A stretch of DNA of 64,000 bases. It comes from Platycnemis pennipes (Eukaryota > Arthropoda > Insecta > Odonata > Platycnemididae). Location of the stretch: NCBI GenBank assembly GCA_933228895.1, contig OW121846.1, forward strand, positions 48,440,107 to 48,504,106. Reading direction: 5' to 3'. Within the stretch, counting starts at the first letter, position 1. Every line of letters starts with the position of its first letter. Under the pieces are notes generated by a model that saw only the letters and a list, made by a program, of their open reading frames with translations, was not told where the DNA came from and made no database searches. Below, in pieces: positions 1 to 13,151 of this stretch. Made by a program: the position numbers and the translations under genes.

Positions 1-345
1 GTAATTTAAGTCTAGTTGGCGCTGAAATAAATCATTTTGGTGCAGGTCTGCACAACGGGTCTCTTTCCCATTCATTTCAACACCCACATCGGACCAAGAC
101 ACGAAATCTCGAAGATGAAAGACTGAAATTTTCCAGCGTTGCCGATATTAAACAAGATTTTTGGGGGTACCTCTTGCTCAAAATCATCCTTATTTGTCTC
201 CTTTAAAGAACCAAGACATTTTGAGTGATCGAAATTTGTTTTCCAGAAGATAGTGAACTAATAAGTGTAAATGGATCTTACTATCCGGAGAGAAGATTGT
301 CTCGAGGCTGTGCAAGATTTCCTTCAGTCCGACGACATCACCCTG
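1..345. other. Unassigned flank
   Basis: I see no coding exon, RNA gene or repeat family here. Short reading frames lack recognisable motifs and run into the LINE tail that follows. Confidence 0.4.
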
Positions 346-1035
346 GAGGAATCTACATCTACATCTACATAATACCCTGCAAGCCACCACAAAGGTGTGT
401 GGCAGGGGGTGAACTCTCACCAAACATGCACTACATATCATGCATAAAAAAGGGATTAGTACTTGTATAGGTACTGTTCAAAACTACGCAATTTAAAAAA
501 GGATAAAAATAGCAAAACATACATGCAAAAACATGCCGTTAGTTGGGTTAGATTTAAGTCCTGATACCAACATGCAGCTACCAATGTTATCCATTGCTAC
601 ACTCGTACTGGATATATTTACCGTTATTCATATCCCTAATAGTACGAGGAAAAAAGGACATTTTGAATCTGTCAGTTCGGCAATCTATTTCTCTAATTTT
701 ATGATTATGGTCCAGTCTACCAGAGTAAGTTGGGGTCCGTCTAAATTTCAACCTGCGATCTGACAATAATTCCCAATTTAATTCATTTAATAGACGTTAC
801 GCTAGTAAGGTTATCATACCCTCCCTTTACAAATCTTGCCGATCTTCGCTGCACACGTTCAAGTTCGTTATTTAGACCGATTTCGTAGGAATCCCATACA
901 CTGGCAATGTATTCCAAATGAGGTCTTACAAGAGAAAAGTAGCTGATTTCTCGTACATGATCGTCACATTTACCCAGTACTCTTTTGACAAATCCCAGTT
1001 TGCGATTCGCTTGACCAAATGTCACATGACAACGT
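346..1035 (-). mobile_element. Jockey/CR1-type LINE, 3' end (decayed)
   Basis: On the minus strand the segment 1025-783 encodes the end of a non-LTR reverse transcriptase. Residues such as LVRPHLEYIASVWDS and ERVQRRSARFV match the conserved region that follows the polymerase core in Jockey/CR1-like LINEs. Downstream on that strand come frame-shifted remnants of the C terminus and a GC-richer 3' UTR that reads CCTGCCACACACCTTTG then GGCTTGCAGGGT, ending in a hexamer tail (TGTAGA units, 346-372). The 5' part is absent, as expected for incomplete target-primed reverse transcription. Pieces of the same 3' end occur near 2.2, 33.5, 33.9, 35.9 and 59.7 kb, so this is a common family. The subclade is an inference. 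Confidence 0.75.
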
Positions 1036-2206
1036 CAGAAATTTCCGGAATAACGGGAAGATATTATAGATTAATAGCCAAAGTTCGCGTCGGTGGTCGA
1101 ACGGAGGAAAATGGTTTATTCGCAAAAATTCCCCGACATTGAAATCCCAGAGAATTGTCGTCATTGACTACAAGTTTTTCAATCGAGAATTCGTGTTCTA
1201 CAAGTGTGCCGTCCCGGAAATGATTGTAAGCCTTCCATCTAGAGGGGTGTTTCCTTTACCTATGTACAAAAGACGTGAAACAGGATGACCTAATGCAGTG
1301 AGGCTAAAATAGATAGGAAAAGTATAATTAGTGCTTTTACATGAGCTATTGGTTTGATTCGAGGAATTTGATAAGCTAATTCTCGGAATCGGTTATGGAC
1401 AATTTTAAGTTGTGGGTAAAAGGAGAAGGTTAAATGGAGAGGTGAAAATTCCTGTCACTGCAGTCAGGAATCACACTGTAAAACCTAGTCATGGTGTATC
1501 GTAAATGAGGGAATAACAATAATATCGTAAATGATTAGTAGTACCGATAAGCGGCACAAGCGTGAAACATGAAAACTGTTAATAGTAAGAGATATATGCT
1601 CAATGAATTGGGAACTTCATTTAGTTCTAAGCGAGAAGCACTGCATAATAAAAACGCTACTGAGGTTCCCTTCATTCAAAATGTTCTCGGCAGCCATTTA
1701 TCCACGAATGTGAATGACAGTCAATCAGTGAATGACTAAGGTAGTAAGAAACTAAAAGAAATTTAGCTTCCAAGCTTACCCCAATGTGAAGAATACTGAG
1801 AAAATACACATGCAAACATGAAGTAAACAAATAAAACTATACAAAACCCCATCGGCTTTCAGGAAACTAAATGGAATTTAATTTGCAACCTAGTACGCCA
1901 AGGTAAAGAATGATATACTAAGTAGGTATGTTAATTACCTGTCTAATTTTGTTATACCGCCGTGCACTTCGCCGTCAAGATCCCAAAACCACAAAGAAAC
2001 ATATAAAATATTATTTCTGCACAAAAAAGGCCAATAAATGCCTCTACATACGATTAAAACAGCAGGTTACACACTCCCAACCATAAGCATACAAATATCA
2101 ACAATAAAAGTACTATAAATAAGCCAGTGCAACAACGGCCTTGCCTAGGCGTCATGGCCGTGACATCACCGGATTTTCGGGTTCCTGCGTCCCGGCCTGT
2201 ATCTAG
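1036..2206. other. Unassigned AT-rich stretch
   Basis: No motif-bearing reading frame or repeat seen. The frame upstream of the LINE scrap (1164-1036, minus) gives no reverse-transcriptase motif, so the LINE boundary was placed near 1035. Confidence 0.35.
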
Positions 2207-2310
2207 GTGGCCTTGGCTCAGCAGCAATACGTCTACGTAACACCCTGCGAGATTTCGCGGGGGTCTGTGGCAGGGCATTTTGCCGAGTTCATTATGCATA
2301 ATCTTTGTAA
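2207..2310 (-). mobile_element. LINE 3'-tail fragment
   Basis: On the minus strand this reads CCTGCCACAGACC, then a GCAGGGTGTTACGTAGACGTA stretch. That is the same order of blocks as the 3' UTR of the LINE at 346-1035, here without coding sequence and with a mutated hexamer tail. Confidence 0.55.
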
Positions 2311-3002
2311 TTCATGTGCTGATAGAGTCAGATCTATACACGTTCAATACAAACCACTCAAATGTGAAAAATTGAAAAGTAATGTATCGCATTTAATGTA
2401 CAGATTATTGTGTGACTATGAGCAGAAAGCTAATGAACCAGTGTGAAATAAGTTCTAAGATACGGCCCACGAGAGGAAAGAGTAACTACACGATCTCGAC
2501 ACTCAAACCAGGTAAAGCATTTGTAAGCTTATAGGTTACTTTATCGTTACAATTTACATTGACATTTAATATACGTGACCCTTGTTCAAATCCCTCGTAC
2601 GTAATGAATGTATACTTACATAAAACCATTATTTATGTACATAAGTATATTATGTCTTCGTATGATCATATATTTATATAATCAATATTCAATATAAATG
2701 CACAAAAACTGCCTTTTTTATATTTTTTTTATATCACAAACCTTACACGGAAACTGCAGAATCAGAATGAGCACCTTGCCTGCCCGTCTAAAATTAATTA
2801 TAATGGTAGCCCCAATACCGCTATTTTTCCTTTGGGGTACCTAGTATATTCAATTAAATTGAATAAATTGTCAAACATAATATTGTAAGTTGGTGTTGGA
2901 TTAAATTCATTATTATTATTATGTAGAAAGTATATTTTTATCGCTAAAGTTTGACGGACGGAGTAGCAACCATAATTAAAGTGCTCTCAACCAAAAAATA
3001 CT
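2311..3002. other. Unassigned AT-rich stretch
   Basis: Very AT-rich, with a short ATT trinucleotide run near 2908-2922. Nothing coding is recognised. Confidence 0.35.
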
Positions 3003-3075
3003 ACATAAAACTCCCATAGACGGGATTCGAACCTTGATCCTCGGCATTAAAGGACAGTATTATGGAATCACACCA
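3003..3075 (-). repeat. tRNA-like SINE head fragment
   Basis: The minus strand contains GGTTCGAATCCCGTC, a good match to a polymerase III B box. It lies about 45 bases downstream of a weak A-box-like TTAGTTGGTGTG. No tRNA cloverleaf can be drawn, so a SINE head is more likely than a tRNA gene. Confidence 0.4.
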
Positions 3076-4765
3076 ACTAAATCCAATAATGTCTTTGATT
3101 TTTCCTCTGCTAATGCTTACAATGTAATTCTGACCATGTCTTGAGCAACTTCCTGTCAAATTAAGGATGATCACTGAATGAAGAATCAATTCGTTCGGGC
3201 AATAGAGGAAATCAAAATGAAACGCGATGTCGAAAGATATTCACATATGCACTGCAGGTAGTGCAAACAACCGATATTTTCTGCGTTTCAATTCCTCACC
3301 TCCACCTCTTGCTGATAAAAATCCAAATTACTTACGAGGAAATATTCGAGATGTCTTCTCTCCCGCTGCTTTGAACTCTGCTCTTACGACACAAGTGTAA
3401 GCCCTACGGCAGGTTGGACGTCTGCGAAATAAAAGGGAGAGGGAATAACACATTTGATCATGGCTAGTGGTCTAAAACCAAGCATACAAGTCTCCAAAAG
3501 AAAGAAATACTTTTGCCCTGGTGGACAAAAACACTCTCTGACCCTGAGCAGAGTTGGCGAGCAGGCCTTACGCCGAAAGAAAGCTTTTCACCGATTTTCC
3601 TTGAGTGACGGCGTAGTGAATTGTTCCTGAAACTCTGGCTCCCTTTGAGTCAAGGAATGTTTTCCTTTCAGTAGAGGTTGGGTACTTCTCCTGACGTGGT
3701 CAATTTTGAATACTTGTGAATACCGCTCGGATACTTCAACTGCTTAAAATGAAGGAATATCACATCAAATCGACCAACGTTTAATTCTGCGAAACATTTC
3801 TTGACACGTAATGAGTCGGGTGCCTTAGATTCTGAAATTGTTTTCGAAGTGAGCGAATATTGCAAATTGTATACGAAGTGGAAATTGGAACTTAAAGCAG
3901 TTCGATTCCGGAGTTGTGATGGTGCTATGATCTCTGTGAAAATGAGTGTTTTTAGTTCGGAGCAATCAACAACGATACAATTTATTGAGTGATATGGAAC
4001 TCTTTGTGAAACGGGAGCTTGCGGTTATCTATTTCGCCATGTGAACAGTAAGTGTTCCGAGGAAATTAAAATGGAATGCATTCCTGTTCTTACATGCCAT
4101 GGCCCTGAAAGGACGTAAGTTATAAGGCGATACTACTGAGAAAGCTGACCTGTTGATTTAATGAACCTCGTACGAAGATCCACGATTCAGGTAAACTTTG
4201 TCCTGCTTATACCTCCTGTCGAGTGTTATCGTTACGGAGTACGTACAGAGTTGCAGTCAATGTAATTATGTCAGATTGAAGTTGGGAAATTACGATGTAA
4301 TGCTTTCTTCTTTTTTAGTCTTATCAACCATGTGGCATAGTTAAGTTCTCGCGTACGCTACGTAAGTTAGCCAAACTGGCAACGAAGCTAACGCATTCAT
4401 CTTAATCTCTTTAAAAGCAGCACAAGAGAAATTTAGCATTTCATAACTTGTATTTTACAATCATTAGATATGCTTAAAAGATACCAAGTGCATTTGAAAG
4501 ATGACGGTCAAGCACACAAAATAGTAGAATAGTAACCGTTACTCACCAGTGTAACTTCACGCGCCATACCTGCCAGTACTAGCATTAATCTGATTGGAAG
4601 ACAATGTTGCTAGAGTGAATACACTGACGAAATATTTTTAAGTCGTAACATATCTAAAATTTGCCTTAATGTTTGGGTAAATTTATTCAAAAAATATGCG
4701 CTATGAATTTCAAATAACTAATAATTGATTTTCCTTAATAAAATGTCCTAATATTTTTATTCTCG
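3076..4765. other. Unassigned stretch
   Basis: Several overlapping short reading frames on both strands (for example 3668-3992) carry no recognisable motif. No repeat partner was found in the window. Confidence 0.35.
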
Positions 4766-4879
4766 TGACGTCATCTAGTTGCTAGCGTCACGTGATGCTC
4801 CCGGCATTCGTTTAATGTTAACAATCTTTTACGCGGGTAACTGGCTTCAGTCTGGCGCCAACATGTAACGCGGATAGAG
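4766..4879 (+). promoter_or_regulatory. Promoter-like segment with possible first-exon end
   Basis: A short CpG-richer island in AT-rich DNA. It contains a perfect CRE palindrome TGACGTCA (4766-4773), an E-box CACGTG (4789-4794), an initiator-like TCAGTC (4847-4852) and a strong splice donor GAG|GTGAGT with the cut after 4879. Together these could be a core promoter and the 5' end of a noncoding first exon of a host transcript. No downstream exon could be joined to it, so this is a weak inference. Confidence 0.2.
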
Positions 4880-7800
4880 GTGAGTAATTAATGTTTGTTT
4901 AATCGAAAGCTTTATCTTTCTATTCAAAACTTCATTTTATTCACATTTTGGTTCATTCTTTTCTTTGATATTAGGCTAGGTACTATTGTCTTGAAATCTT
5001 ATAATGTTCTTAATAGCTTAAAAATATTATTTGAAAGACTATTTATGTATGGTGTTGATTCATCGAAACGACGTACCGGTAGTGAAACAAGTGAGATGCA
5101 TCATTTGTCACTCGTTGCTCATCTAAGCTATTTAAACCCAAAATAACTGCTTACTTAACTAAATCACACATACACCTACGAAATAAGTGAGATTCATTCG
5201 TGGTGAAAATGGGTGATAACGTGTTTGGTGTTCATTAAATTCTAATAAGTAATTTTCTAATTGTTACTTGACCAAACGAAGGCTCTCAATCGGCAATTTA
5301 GATCGAAAGACTGTTGAAGTAGGTGTTTCTATTCTTTGTGACTCTAACCATTACTGTCCTTGGATCGTTAGCGATGTGTAGTCTAGTTTGGCTAATATTC
5401 ACAACTCGTGTAACAATTTTATAATAATACAGTTAAATATGCCACAGGGACTAACTCCCACAAACGGTACTTATTCACGCGATTGAGGATTCGTGTGGAC
5501 AGCTACGTCAAATCATCCTTAACATGCTATTCTAAGAATTATTAGTTTAATAGTAATTTATTTTCTTATCGCTATTCATGGTTGGATGTTAAATTTGACT
5601 CGTAATTCAGTTACCTTAGTGGCAGAGATGAATTAGATTTTCTGCCATGGAACGAAGTGCAGTATTCTATGCCTCTAACTTTTATTTTATGACCATTTTA
5701 TAATGCAGGTACCGCTAATGTAATTCGAAAAGTAGTTACTTCAGAGAAACCAAGGAGCAGCAATATTCTCGATGCGTGAAACAAGAGCGTCTATTTGATT
5801 CCATGGTAGTCACTTCTTTTCGGGTACCCATTTAACAAGAGCCATCCTCAGAGGAGTATTATTTTCGTTACCTATGGGGAGCTCTCGGACCTTCCAGTCC
5901 ATTGTTGTTTGACATAGAGATAATCCTTACATTGTTACTTGCACCGACAAAATATACCCAATTCAAAGCGATCAGCGTATTCGATACTATACAAGTGATT
6001 AATCATTTCTGTGTGCTCGTTAGTTCCCTACATTCACAAATCGACCTAATTGTATGTGATTTATTTTTCAGTCCATTGGTTGGTATCCGTGGGCCTGTCG
6101 TCAATTCAGCGAAGTCATTATTGTGCAGTGTATTTCGGATATTTCTTCTGCGAGTCTTTGGAGTGAGTTCCCGGAGGAAGTACTGTAAGTTGAAAAAAGT
6201 TCCCTTTTAATCACCAATCTTGATGTATTATTTATTGCTTAGAACTAAATGCTATGGCCAAATAAGAATTGAACATCTGTGCTGATATATTCAAGCAGTG
6301 ATTAAGAGTGATTTATGACATTGAGTCAAGGTGTCGCGTTGTGTTAGTGCGTCATAATCCGTAAGTGTCTTCTTAGATAAATATTGAGGTCACTGAATTT
6401 CCCAGGGGGTACTTTAGAGTAGGATTAATTTTTCTGGTGCTTCCAGTAATTTGGTAACATTGCAGTGCTGTTGAAAGTAGATATAAATCGACGTATGTTA
6501 CTGAGGCAAGGTTCTATTTCTCCACTTCGGATTGACAGGACGGAGTATTTCGTACCTGACAGTCGCAATCGGCTCTTACCCACGAATTCAAATTTTGTCT
6601 CCATGATCGTTATTCCTTTGGGGTTTATTTCAACATCTCCATGGGCAATATTTTACACAAAAAAAGAAAAGATATTGGTAGGAACTAAGCATAAATGGGG
6701 TGTTATCCTTCGTACAAATGTCACTTGGAGAACAAAATGAACTGCCACATCAAAATCAACGAAATAAAAGTTATTTTTGCTGCCGCATTAGGATAATCTG
6801 ATGCATTTCCCGATTTATTGCTAAGTAGTATGACTTTAATTTAGATTTCACCTTTCCAGCTATTGTCATCGCATGAATTTCAGATGTAATTAATAATTGC
6901 CACTCCTTAGGTTCAAATTTAGTTGCATTCATTAAAAAAATTAAATAAAGTCTAGGCTTTCCTTCATCACCGTTTGTTTCATCGCCTGAGATTTGATGGT
7001 CATTAGACGTACATACCTATATCATACGTGATTATAAACGCTTCGACAAGGGCCCTTTTAAAAGATTAGAGGAAACAATTCAATAAGGGTTCTTTTTCTT
7101 TTCTGACGAATTTTTAGACAGAAACTATTAAATTCTTGCATGGTCATATTTAATCCGCACTTCAACTCCAGCGTGTCTAGTATTTTCATTCATTATTACC
7201 TAGGAGTCAGCCTTCTCTTAGTAAGTATAGAGTGCAAATATTATCCATGAGCATAGGACAGGCATGTTTTATTTCTGTCTAGATAAATGACATTCCAAAA
7301 AGGAACTAGGCTTATTGAAAGGTTATGTTAAAATATTTTAATTCACGTAGAAGGAACCCCTTTTATCTAAGAATCATTCCTTAAAAACCTACCCACACCC
7401 AAAGAAAATGTTAACATTTTGCAGATGCAAACTGCTATTGCTTCAAATGCGGGATAAATAAATATGCTCCTCAGTCACCAGGCGTGCACAGAGGCATCTC
7501 TAGATCATCTTCAATTCTTTATCGCGTTAAACTACCTATGGGGATTGATCATATCATCATTGAATGTTCGAAACGTTACATTGTGAGTGGCGTGGCAGAG
7601 GCGAAGAGTCGGAGAAGTCATATCGGAGATCGTGTGAATTTCGCAAAATCTTCTTCAATCTGCATTCCCACAGTTCAAATTCGATTTTCGACAATTATAT
7701 ATGGTCTATTTTTCTCCTATCTATTCTAATGTACCCTCTGCTCTAGTTGAATTCTATGTTAAGCATATATGTGACGCTTGATACCTGCTTTCATAATCAA

Positions 7801-9764
7801 CTTTTAGCCACACTTAGCTGTGATTAAGTGTATTATATCCTAAGTGCAATGTACAAAGTCTACCGTAACTGTCTGTATTTTTTCATGCCTTGGTGGCCTT
7901 TTGTAGCACTCCTTCTCATTTTTACTTCGATTTCGGATAAGTTCGTGTCTTGAGGCATTTCAGATTAGGTAGGACCGATAGACTTCTCAAAAAATACTTT
8001 CTTGCGCTATTCTTAAAAATTTTTTTAAAACTACAGGTTTGATTCGTTGATTTTCTTTGAGTCCCCATTGCAAATCTTCTCTCGCTTACTTTTTGAGCCC
8101 ATGTGATTTTCCAATACTTGCTTTTTCTAATATATGTGCTTATGATGAACATTCAGCCGTACTGTGTTTCATTACGTACCCTATTACTGTCTGTTAGTAG
8201 ATACCGTTCGTTGTGGAATTGGAGTTTTCCATAAACATTGACTATAGTCCGTTTCTCCTCCGATAATGTCTGCTTGTTAAATAGAAAGTTTTTTTCGATC
8301 ATATTTCCAAGTTTCTCTTTGTTTTTTCAATCCATATGTGAATGCTGTGTGTAAAGCACTATCCTCTTCTTCCTAATATCTTACTCTCCCATGAAGTTTA
8401 TCTCAAGTTCCATTAGCTATAAATTACTCAAGGTTATATTAAATATTTTCTGGTTCTACGCAGACTTCGCAGAAATTTATGGTTTCAAATTATGTTTTCA
8501 ACGCACGCATTATATTGAAACATCCTGAAGTTACTTACTCGTTGATAGGATAAAAAAATATGATCTATAGTTATAAAACAACCGACAACCATACCATACT
8601 ATCCACAATTGGTTAATTGCGACACGCATAGGTCGTTATTTTTATGCGTTAGAATTTGATACATATTATTACGCTATGATTTGATGTTGAAAAAACATCG
8701 TATAACTGTGGAACACTCCCGGGCTGGTCACCCTGGGTTGAAGAGTCTTCGATCTTAAATTCACTGATATAATTAAGATAAGATTGATAAGGATTTTTCA
8801 AATCTGAAATATTCAAACACTTGGATGAATTTATTTTTGGGAGAGAAAGTGGAAGTGGATACTTTTATAAATGTATGGAGAATTTTCATCATGTTAATTG
8901 AAGAGGAGAGCGGTGATGATGAGAAACTATAATTTTAACTCGAAACTGTAGTTATAACTGGAGATAGTGCTATTAAATTATGAATATTGTTCTCACACCC
9001 ATGGTTACCTTAAGTTTCCTAAATATTATCATATGTTTAATTTTATTTGACGTAGATATATTCATTGTTAATTGAGTTGAGTTATTGCATTACCTTTTCC
9101 ATAATAACTCCAGATAAGTAACTTCATGATTCAAGCCCAGTTTATTAATAATCAATTGACAAAAACATTGCGTTTACTATTGCCTTTTGGGGAGAATATA
9201 TTTGTATTAAATTTTAATAGAAATAATGAAGTACCCTGATTTCAATGATGCTTCGTCAGTCAATATTCCTTAGCCTAAACATTGTGTTTTATTCTCCTGC
9301 GAATTAATCCAATCCCTTAGAGCTTGTCCAGATTTATCCTATTTTAAGTTCACATTAGGAGTATTTACTTGTTTTGGACCTATTCGCCCTTGTGTGAGGT
9401 ACTTAAAAAATTTCATTCGATTATTCATATTACTGCTAATTGTAAGTTTTGTTGCGTAAAGTATTATCAGTTAGTATCGGGAGTAATAATCCCGTATGCG
9501 CGTGCCTACCATGAGGGCCGACCATGACTATCAAATTAGCCGCGATAGCGACTCCAGTGCATTACATGGGCTCGACCGAGGATGCTGAGACTGATGGATT
9601 CAATAGAAGAGCCTTGCCTTGTGTTTGGTCGTCAGCCATTCGTGGCTACATATTCGTGTTTGGACGTCTCGATTTTATGTGTTCTCGTCGTTGTTCGGAG
9701 CGAGTGCAAAAGCAAGATTCTTAGATTCCTCTTTCTTTTTCCTTACTTCAGTGTCTAATCCCAA
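4880..9764. other. Long unassigned AT-rich stretch
   Basis: No recognisable exon, RNA gene or transposon. The longest frame (5902-6210, plus, 102 codons) is hydrophobic but motif-free and sits in ordinary AT-rich sequence. The base composition fits intron or old decayed repeat. Confidence 0.35.
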
Positions 9765-9995
9765 CTTTTTACCTTCCCTCCCGGTCTAAAGTGAGGAGCA
9801 GGATTGAAACTATAGATGAGAAGAGGGCCTGACATTGGGCTGAGGACGTAGCTATTCGTGAGTTTTCCAAACATCCTTAGCGAGTGTGTGTTTGGATGCG
9901 AATTACTTTATTTCTCCTTTCCTCTTCCGAGCTTCAGTTTCTAATCACTTACTTTCTCATTCTCCCTCCCCTTCCGTGATTGTCCGTGGTGACAT
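9765..9995. repeat. Direct repeat, copy 1
   Basis: About 230 bp matching 11187-11420 in the same orientation with few differences. It begins at TTTACCTTCCCTCCCGG and ends at GTCCGTGGTGACAT. The block GACATTGGGCTGAGGACG is identical in both. The copies lie about 1.42 kb apart. This could be a dispersed repeat or part of a segmental duplication. Confidence 0.85.
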
Positions 9996-10945
9996 CAACC
10001 CTCACACCCGTAGTTCTCGGGTGGTGACACATGCCGCTTAAGGTAGGACAATCGGTTACAGTGGGAGAGTAACGATCAAGAACCCAATTGATTTCGCCCA
10101 TTGTTTTGTCCGCATTTAAGGGCAAGGTGGATCTCCTTCCCACTTCATCTTAATTCTAAACATTGCTTTCCTTTCCTCCAATTATGAGAACAGGTGATAT
10201 CAGCGACCACAAGTAAAATGAGCCCTGAGATTCGTAAGAAAATGGAGATTTTAAATGTGTATGTGTGCGTCATAGACGCCCGGCAATGAGCAAGCATCAA
10301 AGTCGGGATAGCAGGACTTCCCTCGACTAGAACCACCTGGATGGGTCACCTGCTCCTTAACATCATTCTACTAAGAGATTGGTTATTACAATGGGATAAA
10401 AACCAGTTATGATCTCGTTCTTATCACGTCTTCAGCCTTCTCTTCGCCTTCCAACGCAAAGGTTTGACTCCATCTTTATATACCTGAAGAGAACTACCGA
10501 AGAGTAATACATTGATACCCGGTATTCGTTCTGCACGACTGCGATTGATGGCTGCGCTATGCCTCCGAAGAGCAGTTGACGCCTCTGTTAAGGCATCGAT
10601 GAGGCAGGCTCGCTGTTATAACGTGCGCAGCTGAAGGAAGGGCTTCCGAGGAGGATGATTCGTATAGTGTTTTGACCTTTTTGCAGTCCACTGAGGACGA
10701 CATTTCCCGGGTTAAGCTCGAGCCTAAGTGCGGATGTCAATTTATTGTTGTAAGTAAATGTCCCTTTCCGTGTTCCGAATACAGTCGGTGGGAAACCAAA
10801 AAATTAATGCCGCGTCCGCGATTTCAAAGCGGTGGTTTAGCACGACGAAGGAACCTGCATATAGGCATGTTCTCGAAATTCTGTCTCGTACCGATAAAAT
10901 ATGAGAGGAAGTATCAGACAAGATTTATCTTTATTGTTAGAAGAC
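9996..10945. other. Unassigned spacer between direct repeats
   Basis: Contains somewhat GC-richer sequence (10440-10700) but no recognisable gene. The long frame 10672-11022 runs into the SINE-A copy that follows and is not a credible protein. Confidence 0.35.
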
Positions 10946-11180
10946 GGATTGGTGTACAGCCTAGAGTACTCGCGTCCGACCCCTCACTCCCCGAAGGAAT
11001 CGGGCTCGAATCCTGGGTGTGAAAGATATTTTCAGTGGTAAGCCATTCTTTGCTTGAGTATCTTTTGAATAGCTCTCGATTTCATTGTCCAACTGTCGGT
11101 TGTGTTCTGGTGCCTTTCGCGCATTTTGTCAGGAGTAGGTTAATGCTGACGCTAGGTTTCTCTCCATCCTTCCTCCTCCT
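10946..11180 (+). mobile_element. SINE-A (tRNA-derived), diverged copy
   Basis: The head GGATTGGTGTACAGCCTAGA resembles an A box, followed by GGGCTCGAATCCTGG as B box (about 11000-11015). The body ends in AGTAGGTTAATGCTGACGCT and TTTCTCTCCATCCTTCC, aligning with the complete SINE-A at 34971-35278. Its 3' end abuts the second copy of the 230-bp direct repeat. Confidence 0.7.
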
Positions 11181-11186
11181 TTCTTA

Positions 11187-11420
11187 TCCTTTACCTTCCC
11201 TCCCGGTCTAATGCGAGGATGTAGGATTGAAACTATAAATGAGAAGAGGCCCTGACATTGGGCTGAGGACGTAGCTATTCGTGAGTTCTCCAAACATCCT
11301 TAGCGAGTGTTTGTTTGGATGCGAATTACTTTATTTCTCCTATCCTCTTCCGAGCTTCAGTTTCTAATCACTTACTTTTTCAATCTCCCTCTTCTTCCAT
11401 GGAAGTCCGTGGTGACATTG
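11187..11420. repeat. Direct repeat, copy 2
   Basis: Partner of 9765-9995, same strand, with substitutions and small indels (for example GTGAGTTCTCC here against GTGAGTTTTCC there). The flanks differ on both sides, so the duplicated unit is confined to this block. Confidence 0.85.
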
Positions 11421-12022
11421 CCCACTTAAAAGCTTAGTTATGCTTAATTAAGGAGGAATAGCCCAATTAATTCTTCACATTGTTGTTACTCGTCTCTGAT
11501 ACATAATGTAGGCGGAATCTCTTTCACACTTCCTCCTAGTCCATTTTTTTCTTTTCCTACCCTGGACCCAAAGCATTTTTCTCCCCCGGCGACCCATCCT
11601 GGACCCGATCTCCGAGCGTTAGACGGGCGACATCGTAGCATACTCTCAATATAAATACACCAGGGATATGTACCATCTTCTTAATAGACTACCAGCACCA
11701 TTTATTGTGAACCAAAATTGGTGGTTATCCAGACAAATCTCTCCTGGATATATTTCCCCCACGATATGTACCCTGTGAAGTTGGTGCAATGACATTTTAT
11801 TATCCTCTATTTGGATATTTTAATTTCTTTGATGCAGTAAATATTTCTGGTGGAGCTTATCAAAAACTGGAAGATCATTACTGCCCTTCTATTTAAAATC
11901 ATTTGAAGATCCTAGGTAGGTCAAGAACAAATTATCAATTGCTTCTATGCTCATTTCAAGCAACTGCTTTATTACCTTGAATTTCCATATGCACGACTCC
12001 GTCATCTACATAAAGAAAACTT
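11421..12022. other. Unassigned stretch
   Basis: No coding or repeat signal recognised apart from short pyrimidine-rich runs near 11540-11560. Confidence 0.35.
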
Positions 12023-12460
12023 GGAATGGGGTCCATGTGCCGGCTAGAGTAGTGGCCTCCCATCGTGAGAACCAGTGTTCGAATCCCGGCACCGGCAGAT
12101 TTATCATTGGCATGCTGGTACCTACTTGAGTACCTACCTTGTGGAGAGCACTCGAGTCCAGTACTATAGTTCAGCTGTGGGGTTTAGTGATATATTATTA
12201 ATAATCAAATACTTAGCTTTTTCACAGTTGGTTATTTTTTTACGATTATTCTTAAGATTATCTTGCATTTAGCTGTGGTCCCATTGCTGCCTTTCCTTAA
12301 AAGAATTATTAGGTTAATGCTGATGCCCGGTTTTTCTCCACCCTTCCTCCAGTCCCTGGAAACTTCCAACCACTCATGGAATACACCTTCAGTTGCCCAC
12401 CTACCCTGTATGCTGCAAATGGCCTTAATCAATGGTCGCCTCCCCCAAATAAATAATATA
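12023..12460 (+). mobile_element. SINE-A with internal insertion
   Basis: The tRNA-like head (GTGCCGGCTAGAGTAGTGGC, then B box GTGTTCGAATCCCGG near 12072-12086) and the 3' body (TTAATGCTGATGCCCGG to GGTCGCCTCCCCCAAATAA) match SINE-A at 34971-35278. Between them about 100-130 bp of AT-rich sequence (roughly 12165-12275) is absent from the other copy, so this copy holds a later insertion or a divergent spacer. Confidence 0.75.
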
Positions 12461-13151
12461 ATTAAGGAAAATTATGCTTATTACCTTAGCTTATTCATTT
12501 GAAGCCTTATCCATATATCCTTTTAGATAAAAACAAATGAGTCTCAATTGTTAGAAATAGAGGCATCTTAATAATTGTAATTAAATATTTACAAATGTTT
12601 CTGGAGGTAGCAGGGGAGGGATATTATTGAATAAACCTCAGCCACAGTTGCAGTAATGAGGTATATTCCCTGAGTTTATTGAATTTTCAGTAGTTTTTAT
12701 CATACATATGCATGTAAAACTGTGCTGAGATGGTGATAATTACCAAATACTATGTTTTTCCACAGTTGCATAATTTTTGTTTAGAATTATAAAAGGTGTA
12801 GCCATACCATAACTTGAGAAGTAACTAAAAACCACAAGCAAAAAATAAACACAATGTAAATAAATCATTCATTGAATTTTAAAATATGAAATTTTACCAA
12901 TAATTTTCTGATGTACCAAGAGCAAGTAGGTATTTACATGGTTTCCATTAAATAACCCTTTCACTACCAATCCCTTTTTGGTAGACTCTGCGAAAAATAT
13001 ACATTTGAAACACTAAATTTTATAATATACGAATTAAGTATTTGTCTCAATGTTGACGATATTTTTACTTTTTATGAGAAGAGAAAAATTATTTATGATG
13101 TCTCTGATTTGAAGGAAATATAATTTGACAAATATGTAATGTATGTTGGCC
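12461..13151. other. Unassigned AT-rich stretch
   Basis: Contains an isolated TAACCCTTTCACTACC near 12953 that resembles one end of a TTAA-type MITE. No matching inverted end was found nearby. Confidence 0.3.

Noticed and set aside
5750..5870. Third copy of the 24.4-kb/63.3-kb repeat
   Set aside because: Only TAACAAGAGCCA and a loose following AGGAG match; too short to distinguish from chance.
5902..6210. 102-codon hydrophobic frame
   Set aside because: No signal for splicing, no motif, and composition like the flanks.
10672..11022. 116-codon plus frame
   Set aside because: Its second half is the SINE-A head, including the B box; no support as a protein.
12950..13000. Second TTAA-type MITE
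   Set aside because: Only one candidate end (AACCCTTTCACTACC) is present; no inverted partner or TTAA on the other side.
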